64,000 bases of DNA, taken from positions 118,303-182,302 of the forward strand of contig JAEURX010000036.1 in the NCBI GenBank assembly GCA_016788885.1, given 5' to 3'. The number at the start of each line of letters is the position of its first letter. The stretch's first letter is position 1. A model generated the notes under the pieces. That model was not told the DNA's origin, did no database searches, and saw only the letters and a program-made list of their open reading frames with translations. The position numbers and the translations under genes were made by a program. The DNA is from Nitrospira sp. Its GTDB lineage: Bacteria; Nitrospirota; Nitrospiria; Nitrospirales; Nitrospiraceae. Below are positions 44,792-54,374 of the stretch, piece by piece.

Positions 44792-45661
44792 CTACGGTTG
44801 CGAAGACGCGATGGGAAGGCCGGAGAAGTGAAATAGTGCGATGGCAGCAGCGGTCGCCGCATTGAGGGATTCAACACCCGGTTTTAATGGAATGGTAAAC
44901 CGGACTGTAGCGGCCTTCAGTACGGCCTCCGACAGCCCCCGACTTTCACTCCCGATGGCCACGATGGTTCGTGCCGGTCGCGCCTGGATCGATCGAATGG
45001 GGACAGTCCCTTCTCCAACCTCAACGTTGGCAGCCATAATCGTACAACCGAGCTGCAGCAACTGTTCTGCCGAGGTATGGGAAAAAATCGGCAGCTGAAA
45101 CAACGTGCCGGCGGTCCCACGCACAACTTTCGGATTAAACACGTCGACCGAATGCGGCGCCATCCAGAGGGCGTTCACATCGAACCCTGCGGCCGTCCGG
45201 ATGATCGTTCCGATGTTCGCCGGATCTTGCAACATGTCGCCGTACAGGCCGAACATCGTGGGCTGCGCCAATACCGCGGCCTGATCCCACGTCGGCTGAT
45301 GCACGATCGCCAGCGCGCCACCGGATGTTTCGACCTGGGACAGCTGAGCCAGCGTGTCTTCCGGGCAGCCGTAGAGCGTACACCGGCTTTCCAGGAACAG
45401 ATCCCTGATCTCAGGTGGCTGGCGTTCGAGAAACCCCGGCGCCACAATCACACAGACAAAACGATTGGGAGCCGAGCGTAACAACTCCACGATGGGCTTC
45501 GTACCTTCGAGCACGAAGACTCGTTCGCGGTCACGTGTCCGCTTTGTCTTGATGACATCCCGGATGTGCGAGAGATAATTACGAGAAACAATACGGAGTA
45601 AGGAGGTCAAGGTTACCCAGGTAGGAGTCACACCGGCAGGGGGCCCGGCCTTATCGACCAA
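44792..45661 (-). CDS. TrmH/SpoU-family RNA 2'-O-methyltransferase
   Basis: Up to 289 residues. The start is unsure: the longest frame begins at a TTG (45661), GTG 45631 and TTG 45613 also exist, and none has a good ribosome-binding site. An N-terminal substrate-binding part ('VFVLEGTKPIVELL') is followed by the SPOUT domain with 'DPANIGTIIRTA', 'IGSESRGLS' and 'IPLKPGVESLNAATA'. Such enzymes methylate ribose in 23S rRNA or tRNA; the target is not predictable here. It lies 15 bases after a small coiled-coil gene. Confidence 0.88.
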   Translation of the reverse strand: MVDKAGPPAGVTPTWVTLTSLLRIVSRNYLSHIRDVIKTKRTRDRERVFVLEGTKPIVELLRSAPNRFVCVIVAPGFLERQPPEIRDLFLESRCTLYGCPEDTLAQLSQVETSGGALAIVHQPTWDQAAVLAQPTMFGLYGDMLQDPANIGTIIRTAAGFDVNALWMAPHSVDVFNPKVVRGTAGTLFQLPIFSHTSAEQLLQLGCTIMAANVEVGEGTVPIRSIQARPARTIVAIGSESRGLSEAVLKAATVRFTIPLKPGVESLNAATAAAIALFHFSGLPIASSQP

Positions 45662-45676
45662 GCCCCTGCCATCGCG

Positions 45677-46018
45677 CTATTTGCGTTTTTTCCCGGAGGC
45701 GGCTTCTGCGGCGCGAATGCGTTGCGCACGAACCTTCGCCCGCTTGAGAGCGGACAGTTTGCCGCGTGTGCGATCACGTTCGGCCTTCAATCGCTCCAGT
45801 TGCGCACGAAGATGCACGCGTTCTTCTTTGTAAATACTGGCGCATTCCGCTGCGGACAGGGTGGTCCAGTCTCCCGTTCCACGGGCCCGCTTGATTCGCG
45901 CCTCCAAGGATTCCCGCAGGAGCTTTTCACGCATCGACATCAAAGACTGCAAGGCTTCCTGCCGCCGCTGGACTTCTTCCTCTTCGGCCATAATGCCGCG
46001 AATGTCGGTTCCTAACAT
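45677..46018 (-). CDS. Small basic coiled-coil protein
   Basis: 113 residues. ATG 46018 has GAGGAGG eight bases upstream. The sequence is almost entirely helical and heavily charged, with a heptad-like stretch ('VHLRAQLERLKAERDRTRGKL') and a very basic end ('AASGKKRK') that could bind RNA or DNA. I do not recognise the family. The gene immediately precedes an RNA methyltransferase and is probably co-transcribed with it, so a link to RNA is conceivable. Confidence 0.6.
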   Translation of the reverse strand: MLGTDIRGIMAEEEEVQRRQEALQSLMSMREKLLRESLEARIKRARGTGDWTTLSAAECASIYKEERVHLRAQLERLKAERDRTRGKLSALKRAKVRAQRIRAAEAASGKKRK

Positions 46019-46193
46019 CGGCTGATCCTCCTCGCTGAGAATATCAACAACAACGGGCCATTCTACCCGATTTCATCGTCTCTGTTCCACCCAGGAGAAT
46101 GGCGCCTAAGGCATTGATGTTGCTAGCAAGTGCGGAACGGCTCTTAGAATCAACAGGTTGCAGGGCAGAAACGGGATGCAGTAATATCCCGCC

Positions 46194-46664
46194 ATGCCAC
46201 ACATTGGAACTCTGATTCGTGCCTGGCGGGTGTCTCAACAATGTTCCGAACAGGCCTTCGCCCAACGAGCCGGCATTGACGCCGGTCTGTTGGAATCACT
46301 GGAGGCGGAGCAGGCCGATCCCAACGCATCGACACTCGAAGCTCTGGCCGGTGCCCTGAAGATTCCTCTCCCCTGGCTCTTTATCCACCCCACAGAACTA
46401 GACCTCCTGTGTAATGATGATGAAGAAGAAGGCGCCTCCCTGTCCACCTTGACCGGGGCTGATCCCGTGTTGGAAAGGCTGCTTCTGGCCGCGGGTCACG
46501 ACCGTACCCTGTACGTGCTCCTCACGGCACTGATTCAAAGTGGGGAGCCGAAGCTCCTGCGCGCAGCGGAAGTGAGTCTCCGCAGCCTGGTCAAACAATC
46601 CAAGCAGGCCACGGTCCCCTGGCAATCACGTCCGCCTGGACACTTCGAGCCGCCCAGCGACTAG
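46194..46664 (+). CDS. XRE-type helix-turn-helix protein
   Basis: 156 residues from ATG 46194, with a weak ribosome-binding site. Residues 5-65 are a Cro/C1-type HTH: 'LIRAWRVSQQCSEQAFAQRAGIDAG' corresponds to the first helices and 'PNASTLEALAGALKIPLPWLF' to the last. An acidic linker ('CNDDEEEGA') leads to a helical C-terminal part of about 75 residues. Probably a small transcriptional regulator; the target is unknown. It converges with the OPT transporter gene. Confidence 0.75.
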   Translation: MPHIGTLIRAWRVSQQCSEQAFAQRAGIDAGLLESLEAEQADPNASTLEALAGALKIPLPWLFIHPTELDLLCNDDEEEGASLSTLTGADPVLERLLLAAGHDRTLYVLLTALIQSGEPKLLRAAEVSLRSLVKQSKQATVPWQSRPPGHFEPPSD

Positions 46665-46694
46665 TCCACTGAACCGCACACACCAGTTCGAGCA

Positions 46695-48704
46695 TCATCT
46701 TCCGCCGTTCATCGTCACTGCTTTTGTAACACCGGCTTCCGATAGTGCCGAACGCACGAGCACCCACCCAACGAAGACCAGTGCCACCAGCCCTGGCCAT
46801 CCTCCCCAAGGTGGAGCCGCAAAGAGGTGAAACGGGTCACCTGCGAGCGAGGGCCACACGGAACTCAGCGCGATCGGGAGGGCCAACGCGATACCGACGA
46901 GCGCTTCACCAGTGACCAACCCGGCGGCACACAGCAGGCCCCGGTCCTCGGTCGACACCTCTATGCCTGGTCGACGGATTCGGACATACTCCGCCAGAAG
47001 GCCTCCGACCAAGATGGTCGCTGACAATTTCAACGGCAGATACATTCCGAGTGCCACGGCCAACACCGGGAACCGGAGTACAGCCTGACGTCGTGCCTGG
47101 CGGGTATCGAGCAGAATGACCGCCACGCCCAGCCCCATCCCGATCGCCAACAGGTGCCAGGGCAATGAGCCGCCGAACACGCCGTTAGCCAGCTTCGCCA
47201 TGAGCGTGGCCTGAGGCGCCGTGAGCGGATGGGGATGGGCTTCCGTCGCGTCTCCGATTCCGTACTTCGCCTGCAACAACGACAGTACCGGCACGATAAC
47301 CACAGCGCCCGTCGCCACCCCGATCACCTGCATCACCTGCTGTTTCCAGGGGGTCGCGCCGACCAGGTGGCCGGTCTTCAGATCTTGCAGATTATCGCCG
47401 CCCATGGCAGCCGCACAGCAGACGACCGCCCCAACCAAGAGGGCCGCAGCCGGCCCGGCTGGATTGCCCTGCCCCATGATTCCCAGCAACAGCAGGGAGG
47501 CACACATGATCGTCGCAATGGTCACACCGGAAACCGGATTGCTCGAACTGCCGACCAGACCCGCCATGTACCCGGCCACAGCAGAAAACAGGAATGCCGC
47601 CACAACCATGAGCAGGGTCAGGCCGGCTCCACCCAGCAGGCTCTGCCCCAGCAAGCTCCGATACAGCAACAGCATAGGAACCAGCGCCGCGACCGTCAGT
47701 CCGATCAGCCAGACGACTCCCGCGTCTCGTTCCGTGCGCGGGATCCCCTCCGACGAATGCGATACATCACGGGTCCGGTACAAGGTCATCAACTGCTGCA
47801 GGCTCTGCAGAATTGGACCGCGAATCTGAATGAGGGTCCACACACCCCCGACCAGCATGGCCCCGATCCCGATGTAGCGAATCTGACCACTCCAGGTAGC
47901 CTTTGCCGCCGCCACACCGGCGAGTGCGTCCGGGGTCGGAACCATCGCCTGGTACAGCGGGAGAAGCACGAGCCATCCCATAGCCCCACCGAAACACACC
48001 ACAATGGCCGTGTTCAGGCCAATGATGTAGCCCACCGCGACCAGGGCCGGGGACAGATTCAGTCCTCCATAGAAGGTCGAACGACCAAGCTGAAGCGCTC
48101 CTTCCAACGATTCGCTCCACAGCTTGAAGCCCCCTTCGGCAAACTTGAATCCACCACCCAAGGCTGCGGCTCCCAGCAACAGTCGAACGGCCCCGCCCGC
48201 GCGCGCATCCGCGGACGTCCCAACCTTGAGGACTTCCGCCGTCGCCACGCCTTCCGGAAAACGCAATCGAGCGTGGACGATCAATGCACGGCGCAAGGGA
48301 ATGGTGAACAACACCCCCAGCACGCCACCGACCAGAGACACCGTCACCGTGTGCCAATAGTCGAACGACGTCCAATAGCCGATCAGGACCAGCCCCGGGA
48401 TCGTGAAGATCACTCCGGCCGCCAGTGCCTCGCCCGACGAAGCGGCCGTCTGCACGATATTATTTTCCAGAATGTTGGACTGGCGAAACAGTCGCAGCAC
48501 CGCCATGGATACGACGGCGGCAGGAATGGAGGCGGAGACGGTCATGCCTGCAAACAACCCCAGGTAGGCATTGGCGCCGGCCAGCACGGCGGCCAACAGC
48601 ACCGACAAGATCACCGCTTTCGGCGTAATCTCCGGCAGCGACACAGACGGCGGAACGAGCGGCACATCCGCGGGCTCCGTCGGCGCCTCATGCTCTCGCC
48701 TCAT
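46695..48704 (-). CDS. OPT-family oligopeptide transporter
   Basis: 669 residues from ATG 48704 (AAGGGT just upstream). About 15 membrane helices, matching the OPT family. Typical elements are 'VLLAAVLAGANAYLGLFAGMTVSASIPAAVVSM'-like text in helices 1-2, 'SSGEALAAGVIFTIPGL', and 'DLKTGHLVGATPWKQQ' in the middle. Prokaryotic OPT proteins import oligopeptides or metal chelates with protons. The gene is four bases after rlmI on the same strand. The substrate cannot be deduced. Confidence 0.92.
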   Translation of the reverse strand: MRREHEAPTEPADVPLVPPSVSLPEITPKAVILSVLLAAVLAGANAYLGLFAGMTVSASIPAAVVSMAVLRLFRQSNILENNIVQTAASSGEALAAGVIFTIPGLVLIGYWTSFDYWHTVTVSLVGGVLGVLFTIPLRRALIVHARLRFPEGVATAEVLKVGTSADARAGGAVRLLLGAAALGGGFKFAEGGFKLWSESLEGALQLGRSTFYGGLNLSPALVAVGYIIGLNTAIVVCFGGAMGWLVLLPLYQAMVPTPDALAGVAAAKATWSGQIRYIGIGAMLVGGVWTLIQIRGPILQSLQQLMTLYRTRDVSHSSEGIPRTERDAGVVWLIGLTVAALVPMLLLYRSLLGQSLLGGAGLTLLMVVAAFLFSAVAGYMAGLVGSSSNPVSGVTIATIMCASLLLLGIMGQGNPAGPAAALLVGAVVCCAAAMGGDNLQDLKTGHLVGATPWKQQVMQVIGVATGAVVIVPVLSLLQAKYGIGDATEAHPHPLTAPQATLMAKLANGVFGGSLPWHLLAIGMGLGVAVILLDTRQARRQAVLRFPVLAVALGMYLPLKLSATILVGGLLAEYVRIRRPGIEVSTEDRGLLCAAGLVTGEALVGIALALPIALSSVWPSLAGDPFHLFAAPPWGGWPGLVALVFVGWVLVRSALSEAGVTKAVTMNGGR

Positions 48705-48708
48705 ACCC

Positions 48709-49911
48709 TTACAGCACCTGGACGATGAAACATTTCAGGTATCGTGTCTCCGGCATACCCGCGAGCACCGGATGGTCCGGCCCTTGTCCTCGTTGTTCCA
48801 ATAAACGAATCTGTCGATGCGCATCGCGCGCGGCCGACTGAAGCATCTTCCAGAAATCGTCATCGCTGACCGGTTGCGAGCAGGAGCAACTGACCAGGAC
48901 GCCGCCGGACGGCAAGAGACGAAGGCCCCGCAGATTGACATCTTTGTACCCCGCCAACGCATGGGGTACGGCCTTTTTACTTCGGGCAAAGGCGGGCGGA
49001 TCGAGAATAACCACATCATACGGTTGCTGACGTTTCTCAAGCACACGCAGTTCATCGAAGGCATCGGCCTGTCGGTAGGTGCAGCGCGCAGCCACGTGAT
49101 TCTGCGTCGCATGCGCCTGGGCCATCGCGACCGCGGCAGCACTGACATCCAACCCCTCCACCGATTGCGCCCCTGCCAGAGCGGCCTGCATACCGAAGGC
49201 GCCGGTATGGCAAAAGGCCTCCAGCACCCGCTTTCCCTTGGCATACACGGCCGCCGCCAATCGATTCTCACGTTGGTCACAAAACCACCCGGTCTTCTGC
49301 CCTTCCGCAATGTCGACGGTAAACTGCGCCTTGCCCTCATAGATAGGCACCGTCGTCGGACCATCGCCGCGGAGAAATCCTTTCGAGAGCGGTAGCCCCT
49401 CCAGCGCACGACTTTTTGCATCGTTCCGCAAATAGACGGTCTTCACTCCGGCTTCCTGCATCAACAGGTCCGCCAACAACTCCTTGCGGAGATCCATGCC
49501 GTACCCAAGTGCCTGCATCACCGCCACTTCGCCAAACCGGTCCACCACCAGACCTGGCAGGAGATCACTCTCCCCATGAACCAGCCGACAGGCATTCGCA
49601 TGCGGGGCGACGGTATCGCGAAGAGCCACGGCGGCACGGAGTCGCCGGGCGAAAAACGCCTCGTCGACCGGTTCTTCCTGAAAGGTGAGCAGGCGGACCC
49701 GAATTTTGGAATGGGGGTTGTATAGCCCCCGGCCCAGGAATCGTTTTCGATGGGAGTAGACATCGACTAGATCGCCAGGTGCCGGGGTGCCTAACACTTC
49801 AGCGACGTTGGTATCGAATACCCAGAGGTGACCGTAGTACCGCGGCTGGTCACGCTCGGCAGTGAGAAGAATTTTTCCAGGAGAAACGGTCGCAAGTTGA
49901 GTCATGGTCAT
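48709..49911 (-). CDS. rlmI: 23S rRNA (cytosine-C5)-methyltransferase, RlmI-like
   Basis: 400 residues; ATG 49911 is favoured, with a TTG 12 bases earlier also in frame. It has an N-terminal PUA domain ('HLWVFDTNVAEV'), a middle domain with 'GLVVDRFGEVAVMQ', and a Rossmann methyltransferase domain with 'VLEAFCHTGAFG', 'VILDPPAFARSK' and the catalytic-Cys region 'LVSCSCSQ'. RlmI makes 5-methylcytosine at position 1962 of 23S rRNA. It precedes the OPT transporter gene. Confidence 0.88.
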   Translation of the reverse strand: MTMTQLATVSPGKILLTAERDQPRYYGHLWVFDTNVAEVLGTPAPGDLVDVYSHRKRFLGRGLYNPHSKIRVRLLTFQEEPVDEAFFARRLRAAVALRDTVAPHANACRLVHGESDLLPGLVVDRFGEVAVMQALGYGMDLRKELLADLLMQEAGVKTVYLRNDAKSRALEGLPLSKGFLRGDGPTTVPIYEGKAQFTVDIAEGQKTGWFCDQRENRLAAAVYAKGKRVLEAFCHTGAFGMQAALAGAQSVEGLDVSAAAVAMAQAHATQNHVAARCTYRQADAFDELRVLEKRQQPYDVVILDPPAFARSKKAVPHALAGYKDVNLRGLRLLPSGGVLVSCSCSQPVSDDDFWKMLQSAARDAHRQIRLLEQRGQGPDHPVLAGMPETRYLKCFIVQVL

Positions 49912-50094
49912 CCGTACATCCAAGTATCAGTGAGCATCGCCGCGACGCAGCGAACGGCACACGAGGGTGCCTGAAACGGTGCGGCGAAGCAACCGGTGCG
50001 ATGAGGCGCTACGCTTGACCTTCCCCGACACCTATGGTTTGCTGCGAGAAGCGCAGACAGCAAGCGGTGAGCCACCAGGGAGCGGCTGACAACT

Positions 50095-51747
50095 ATGACC
50101 ACACATACTATCGGCACCGCAGTGCTCGATCGCCTTCACCGGTTGGGCGTCCGCCACATGTTCGGCATTCCCGGCGACTACGTGCTGGGCTTGTATAAAC
50201 TCATGGAGTCCTCGCCGATTCAACACATCGCCACGACGCGCGAGGATTGCGCCGGCTTTGCTGCCGACGCCTATGCCCGCATCAACGGCATCGGCGCCCT
50301 CTGTGTCACCTATTGTGTCGGTGGACTCAACACGGTCAACGCCATCGCCTGCGCCTATGCGGAACGTTCACCCGTCGTACTTCTGACCGGATCTCCCGGG
50401 CTCTCGGAGCGGGCCCGCAACCCCTACCTCCACCACATGGTGCGCGAGTTCTCGACGCAGCGCGAAGTGTTTGAAAAGATGACGGTCGCAGCGGTCAGCC
50501 TGGAGGACCCGGTCACGGCGGAGCGTGAAATGGATCGCGCCTTTGCGGCCCTGCTGCGCTATCGACGCCCGATCTATCTCGAAATCCCCCGTGACATGGT
50601 ACACGTGCCGTTGGCGTACACCTCCCACAAGACCAGCACCGTGGACGAGCCGACCGACCGTGCCGCCCTGCGCGAAGCCCTCGCCGAAGTCCGCACCATG
50701 TTGGAATCGGCCAAACGTCCGGTGATTTTGGCAGGCGCCGAAGTGGGCCGATTCGGACTGCATGATGAACTCACGACCCTGGTCGAACGATTGAATGTGC
50801 CGATCGCCTCGACGCTCCTTGGCAAATCGATTATTCGTGAGGACCATCCACTCTATGTCGGCGTCTACAGCGGCTTGGTGGCCCGTGATGAAGTGAAAGA
50901 GTTCGTCAATCAAACCGATTGCCTCCTGATCCTGGGGTCGATTCTGTCCGATGTGGAGGACTTGGACGCCCGCAGCGCCCTCTTCTCCGACGGCCACACC
51001 ATCCATGCCACGGCGGATCGGGTGGCGATCAAACATCATCGCTATGACTCCATTCTGTTTGAGGATTTCGTCAAGGGACTGGCCAAAGAACCACTGCCCT
51101 CCTTCCCGGCACAACGGATGCCGACGGCCTCCAGGCCTGAAGAACCGATGCCCCCTGCCCAGGCTGCCGTCAGCTTACACGGTGTGTTTCGGCATTTGGA
51201 TACGGTACTGCAGGAAAAAACGCTGGTCATCGCCGACGTGGGAGAGTCGCTGTTCGCCTCCGTCGATCTTCACGTCCACCGGCGGTTTGAGTTTTTGTCG
51301 CCTGCCTACTACACCTCCATGGGCTTCGCCGTCCCTGCCGCCATCGGGGCCGGGTTCGCCGATCCATCCCTCCGGCCCATCGTCCTGGTCGGAGACGGGG
51401 CGTTTCAGATGACCGGATCTGAATTGGCCACCGCGGTTCGGTACCGGCAGGCCCCGGTGGTCATCGTCTTGAATAACCACGGTTATTCCACCGAGCGTGA
51501 AATCCTGGAAGGCCCGTTCAACGATATTCATGAATGGCGCTACGAACGGATCTGCGAACTCATCGGCGGCGGACAGGGCTCGCGGGTCGTCACCCATGGC
51601 GAATTTGTCGAAACGCTGGCCAAGGCGTTGGCCGACCCGAGCCAGCCCTATGTCATCAACGTCCTGCTTGATCCCTCAGATCGTTCCCCGGCCATGATGC
51701 GCCTGGCCAGACGCCTGGCGAAACGGCTCTCCACCGACCGGCCCTAG
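50095..51747 (+). CDS. Thiamine-diphosphate decarboxylase (pyruvate/indolepyruvate decarboxylase-like)
   Basis: 550 residues from ATG 50095. The three-domain layout of this family is intact: the Pyr domain with the catalytic Glu50 in 'TREDCAGFAADAYAR', the central domain, and the PP domain with the thiamine-diphosphate motif beginning 'GDGAFQMTG' and ending 'NNHGYSTER'. Such enzymes remove CO2 from 2-oxo acids, giving aldehydes. The His-His pair expected near position 115 in pyruvate decarboxylases appears as 'YLHHMV', supporting the decarboxylase group over acetolactate synthase. Whether the substrate is pyruvate, phenylpyruvate or indolepyruvate is open. The gene stands alone; a dispersed repeat begins at its stop codon. 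Confidence 0.88.
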   Translation: MTTHTIGTAVLDRLHRLGVRHMFGIPGDYVLGLYKLMESSPIQHIATTREDCAGFAADAYARINGIGALCVTYCVGGLNTVNAIACAYAERSPVVLLTGSPGLSERARNPYLHHMVREFSTQREVFEKMTVAAVSLEDPVTAEREMDRAFAALLRYRRPIYLEIPRDMVHVPLAYTSHKTSTVDEPTDRAALREALAEVRTMLESAKRPVILAGAEVGRFGLHDELTTLVERLNVPIASTLLGKSIIREDHPLYVGVYSGLVARDEVKEFVNQTDCLLILGSILSDVEDLDARSALFSDGHTIHATADRVAIKHHRYDSILFEDFVKGLAKEPLPSFPAQRMPTASRPEEPMPPAQAAVSLHGVFRHLDTVLQEKTLVIADVGESLFASVDLHVHRRFEFLSPAYYTSMGFAVPAAIGAGFADPSLRPIVLVGDGAFQMTGSELATAVRYRQAPVVIVLNNHGYSTEREILEGPFNDIHEWRYERICELIGGGQGSRVVTHGEFVETLAKALADPSQPYVINVLLDPSDRSPAMMRLARRLAKRLSTDRP

Positions 51748-51894
51748 CAGGATGCGGAAATAGGCCGTCCTCATTATCCGTCGTTCGTGAACCTCGTTCG
51801 GCTCTCGCTACAGCCCGGTTGCGGCTCCTAGCGAGACATACTTCACAATTCACGGCTGTCGAGAACGCCGCTGGCGGACTTTGTCCACATCCTG
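51744..51894. repeat. Dispersed inverted-repeat element, copy 1
   Basis: The element starts in the stop codon of the decarboxylase gene with CTAGCAGGATGCGGAAA and ends near 51894 with GTCCACATCCTG. The 20-base ends are inverted copies of each other at about 15 of 20 positions. A second copy in opposite orientation is at 58563-58712. No coding content. It resembles repeats I recall after stop codons in Nitrospira genomes, but this was not checked. Confidence 0.55.
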
Positions 51895-52021
51895 GCGAGG
51901 CCTGTTTCACCCTGATACAGTGCGGGTTTGCCCCTCCTTCTCCCCATTGACCCTCCATGGACAAATATGGTCTTCTAGAGGCGGACTTGTCGAATTGTCA
52001 TTCGTCGGAGAATTCGCCACT

Positions 52022-52984
52022 ATGTCGCTTAAGATGCCGGATGGAAAGGCCATGCGAGACGGTCAGATGTTCTCCGCACGCCTCAACAATGTCGTGACCA
52101 CGGAACGCGAGTTCGATGAGCTGGTCACGAAGTCTCTCCCGGAATTGTTGGACCGCGCGACCAGCCAAACCAAGCGCTTCCTCCGTGAAACGAGCCAGTG
52201 GGGCGACGACATCACCCACGAAAAATTGGCGCTCCGGTGGGGGTACGAGTTGGTGGAACGGTTTGTCGTGTTCGGGCGCACTGAAGTGCCCTGCCGCCCG
52301 TTCTTCCTTCTGGATAGCCTGATCGCGAAGTCGTTCAGCCAACCGGACCCCTTGTGCTACCACAAGGAGTTGCTGACCCCGGTGGGACGATTTCTCGACG
52401 GGTTGGCCTCGCGGGCCGTCGTCAGTCGCGACGCCTTGATCGCACTGTTTTACCACTTCTATGGATTCAGCCAGGCCCACGTGGTGAAGCTCCTGGGATT
52501 TGGACAGGCCGAAAGCCAGCGGGTCTACAAAAATTTCGAACGGTGGCGTCAATCGGGATGGCAACGCACGATGAACGAAACAGGCTTGAGCGGCTCGGAG
52601 ATCGACGTCTTGGAAGAAGAGCTGCGCACCAGGCCCGACCACTTGAACAACGAAGTCGATCGGCTGATGCCGGTCTTGCAATCGCATTATCGAAAAAGTG
52701 AACCGGAACACTACCCCTGCTTATCTGAACAAAAGTGGGGGCAACTCTTTCACGATGACTACGGCCACGATTACCGCGTCTGGCATTTGGCCTTTTGCCG
52801 GGATTGCTTCCTGGAAGTGGCAGACCGCCGGCAAGCCGAACTGAGCAGCGGATCCAAGCCGCAAGTCAATTTGCATATACATCCGCTGAAAAAGGGAGGC
52901 GTCCTGGCTCTCTTTGGCGGCGATCGGGGAGGACGGCAACATGGACACACCAGAGCTCAACGATTATCGCGCACATCTGCTTGA
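52022..52984 (+). CDS. Unknown protein with sigma-region-4-like helix-turn-helix
   Basis: 320 residues from ATG 52022; GGAG is 11 bases upstream, and the frame stays open to the left without support. Around residues 135-175 the text 'DALIALFYHFYGFSQAHVVKLLGF' followed by 'ESQRVYKNFERW' has the spacing of the sigma-70 region-4 helix-turn-helix (...L.GFS...VA..LG...), and would bind DNA. The rest is helical, with no family I recognise and no clear region 2. Its last 44 bases overlap the start of a gene encoding a membrane-anchored coiled-coil protein. This is the arrangement of a regulator with its membrane-bound antagonist. That reading is inference. Confidence 0.6.
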   Translation: MSLKMPDGKAMRDGQMFSARLNNVVTTEREFDELVTKSLPELLDRATSQTKRFLRETSQWGDDITHEKLALRWGYELVERFVVFGRTEVPCRPFFLLDSLIAKSFSQPDPLCYHKELLTPVGRFLDGLASRAVVSRDALIALFYHFYGFSQAHVVKLLGFGQAESQRVYKNFERWRQSGWQRTMNETGLSGSEIDVLEEELRTRPDHLNNEVDRLMPVLQSHYRKSEPEHYPCLSEQKWGQLFHDDYGHDYRVWHLAFCRDCFLEVADRRQAELSSGSKPQVNLHIHPLKKGGVLALFGGDRGGRQHGHTRAQRLSRTSA

Positions 52985-54245
52985 TGCCCTGGATGACCAA
53001 CCGCAACGCGCGGCTGAGGAGCGGCCTGGATTTCTCCAGGTGCTGGTCAACCACGAGCGCGTCGGCACGCTGAACTGTTCGCAGGTCGATCCAACCTTCA
53101 CCTGCACGACCAAAGACCGCAGTATTCAGCACCTCGAAATCCGGAGCGAGTCCGGAGTGCTGCTTGGCGGCTGCGTGGCCGCCGAAGCCGGGCAGAAAAG
53201 CCTACGCCTCCCGATCGGAAAAGGCAGCCTGACCCTCAGCATCCAAAATCATTTCGACGGCGGCTCACTCCACTTGCGATATGAGAGCGCTCCACGGTGG
53301 TGGTCGCACGTGGCCTCCGCCATTGGACTCCCGGCCGGCACCGCGTCCACCGCAGCACCGATCGTCCCGGTGTGGACCATGGCCACTACGTTTGCCCAAG
53401 TCGTGCTGGCGGTAGGAGTGGTCGCGCTGCTGGCGGAACGGGTACCCGGATGGTTAGGCTCCGAGGATCGCACGCACCAGATGGAAGAGGAGTTGGCGGC
53501 CCGGCAATCCACGCAGGATCAGATCGACCAAGTCCACCGGCAACTGGCCCAACTCGTCGAGTCCCAGTCGACGGCCATGGCCGTGTCCCGCGCAGAACAA
53601 GACCGTCTCGCGCAGTTGAACACTCTCGTCGGGACCGTCGCCCATACCCAACAAAAACTCACTGCGCAGATGGTCGCGGTCCAGGACGATCTCAAGACCG
53701 TCAAGACCGATGTGGCCCAGGAAGTCCAGAGCGGGATGCGCGTTGCGGTGAGTGCGGTCGAGGCGGACCGTGATGTCGTGCGGCAGGATCTGCAGTCGAT
53801 CAAGTCGGTGAACGAAACGCTGATTAAACAAGTCGCGCTCTTGGAGAGCCGCAACCGAGAATTGCATGCCCGTTTGGCGCTGACCTCGCTGGAAGTCGCC
53901 AAGGCCAATGCCGCAACGGCCAAACCGACGGTCGTGGCCAAGAACGATCCGCCGAAGGAAACGCCGGTGCCGACCGCCGTGCCGGTCTCGGATGCCCTTC
54001 GCGAAGCGGATCGACAGGCCTTCATGTTCTGGGTCGCCTTCCAGGACGGCACCACCGAAAAAAGCATCGAGGATCTGGTTCAGGAAATCAACGGCATCAA
54101 AAAAGGTCCGATGAAATCAGGCTGGTACTCCGTCGAAGTAAATTTGCCGAATCCTGAACCCCCGGATCGATTTTTGGAGTCCGTGAAACGCGCCAAGATC
54201 GTGAAGTCGGTCGTCACCAGCAAAGCGATGCCTCCGGCTCAATAG
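52941..54245 (+). CDS. Membrane-anchored coiled-coil protein of unknown function
   Basis: 434 residues. ATG 52941 has GGGGAGGA seven bases upstream, within the preceding gene. Residues 1-125 form a probably beta-rich domain without a signal peptide, so presumably cytosolic. One membrane helix lies at about residues 145-175 ('MATTFAQVVLAVGVVALLAE'). A long coiled coil follows ('MEEELAARQSTQDQIDQVHRQL' onward to about residue 330), then a Pro-rich linker and an 80-residue C-terminal domain starting 'READRQAFMFWV'. The topology suits a cytosolic N-terminus holding the HTH protein encoded upstream and a periplasmic sensing part. Confidence 0.65.
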   Translation: MDTPELNDYRAHLLDALDDQPQRAAEERPGFLQVLVNHERVGTLNCSQVDPTFTCTTKDRSIQHLEIRSESGVLLGGCVAAEAGQKSLRLPIGKGSLTLSIQNHFDGGSLHLRYESAPRWWSHVASAIGLPAGTASTAAPIVPVWTMATTFAQVVLAVGVVALLAERVPGWLGSEDRTHQMEEELAARQSTQDQIDQVHRQLAQLVESQSTAMAVSRAEQDRLAQLNTLVGTVAHTQQKLTAQMVAVQDDLKTVKTDVAQEVQSGMRVAVSAVEADRDVVRQDLQSIKSVNETLIKQVALLESRNRELHARLALTSLEVAKANAATAKPTVVAKNDPPKETPVPTAVPVSDALREADRQAFMFWVAFQDGTTEKSIEDLVQEINGIKKGPMKSGWYSVEVNLPNPEPPDRFLESVKRAKIVKSVVTSKAMPPAQ

Positions 54246-54374
54246 CAACGATCTCCTCTCAGCGCACTCAACCACCCGGCATGGTCGGTGTCCGCCGCAC
54301 ACGGTGGAACCAGTCCCTGCCGTGCCGGGTACTTGCAGACCAGCATTCTCTTCGAACCCCGAACTGGAGGGACC

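Noticed and set aside
47229..48728. 499-codon plus-strand frame
   Set aside because: It runs antisense through the OPT transporter gene, has no recognisable domain, and its His/Gln/Arg-rich composition is that of a high-G/C shadow frame.
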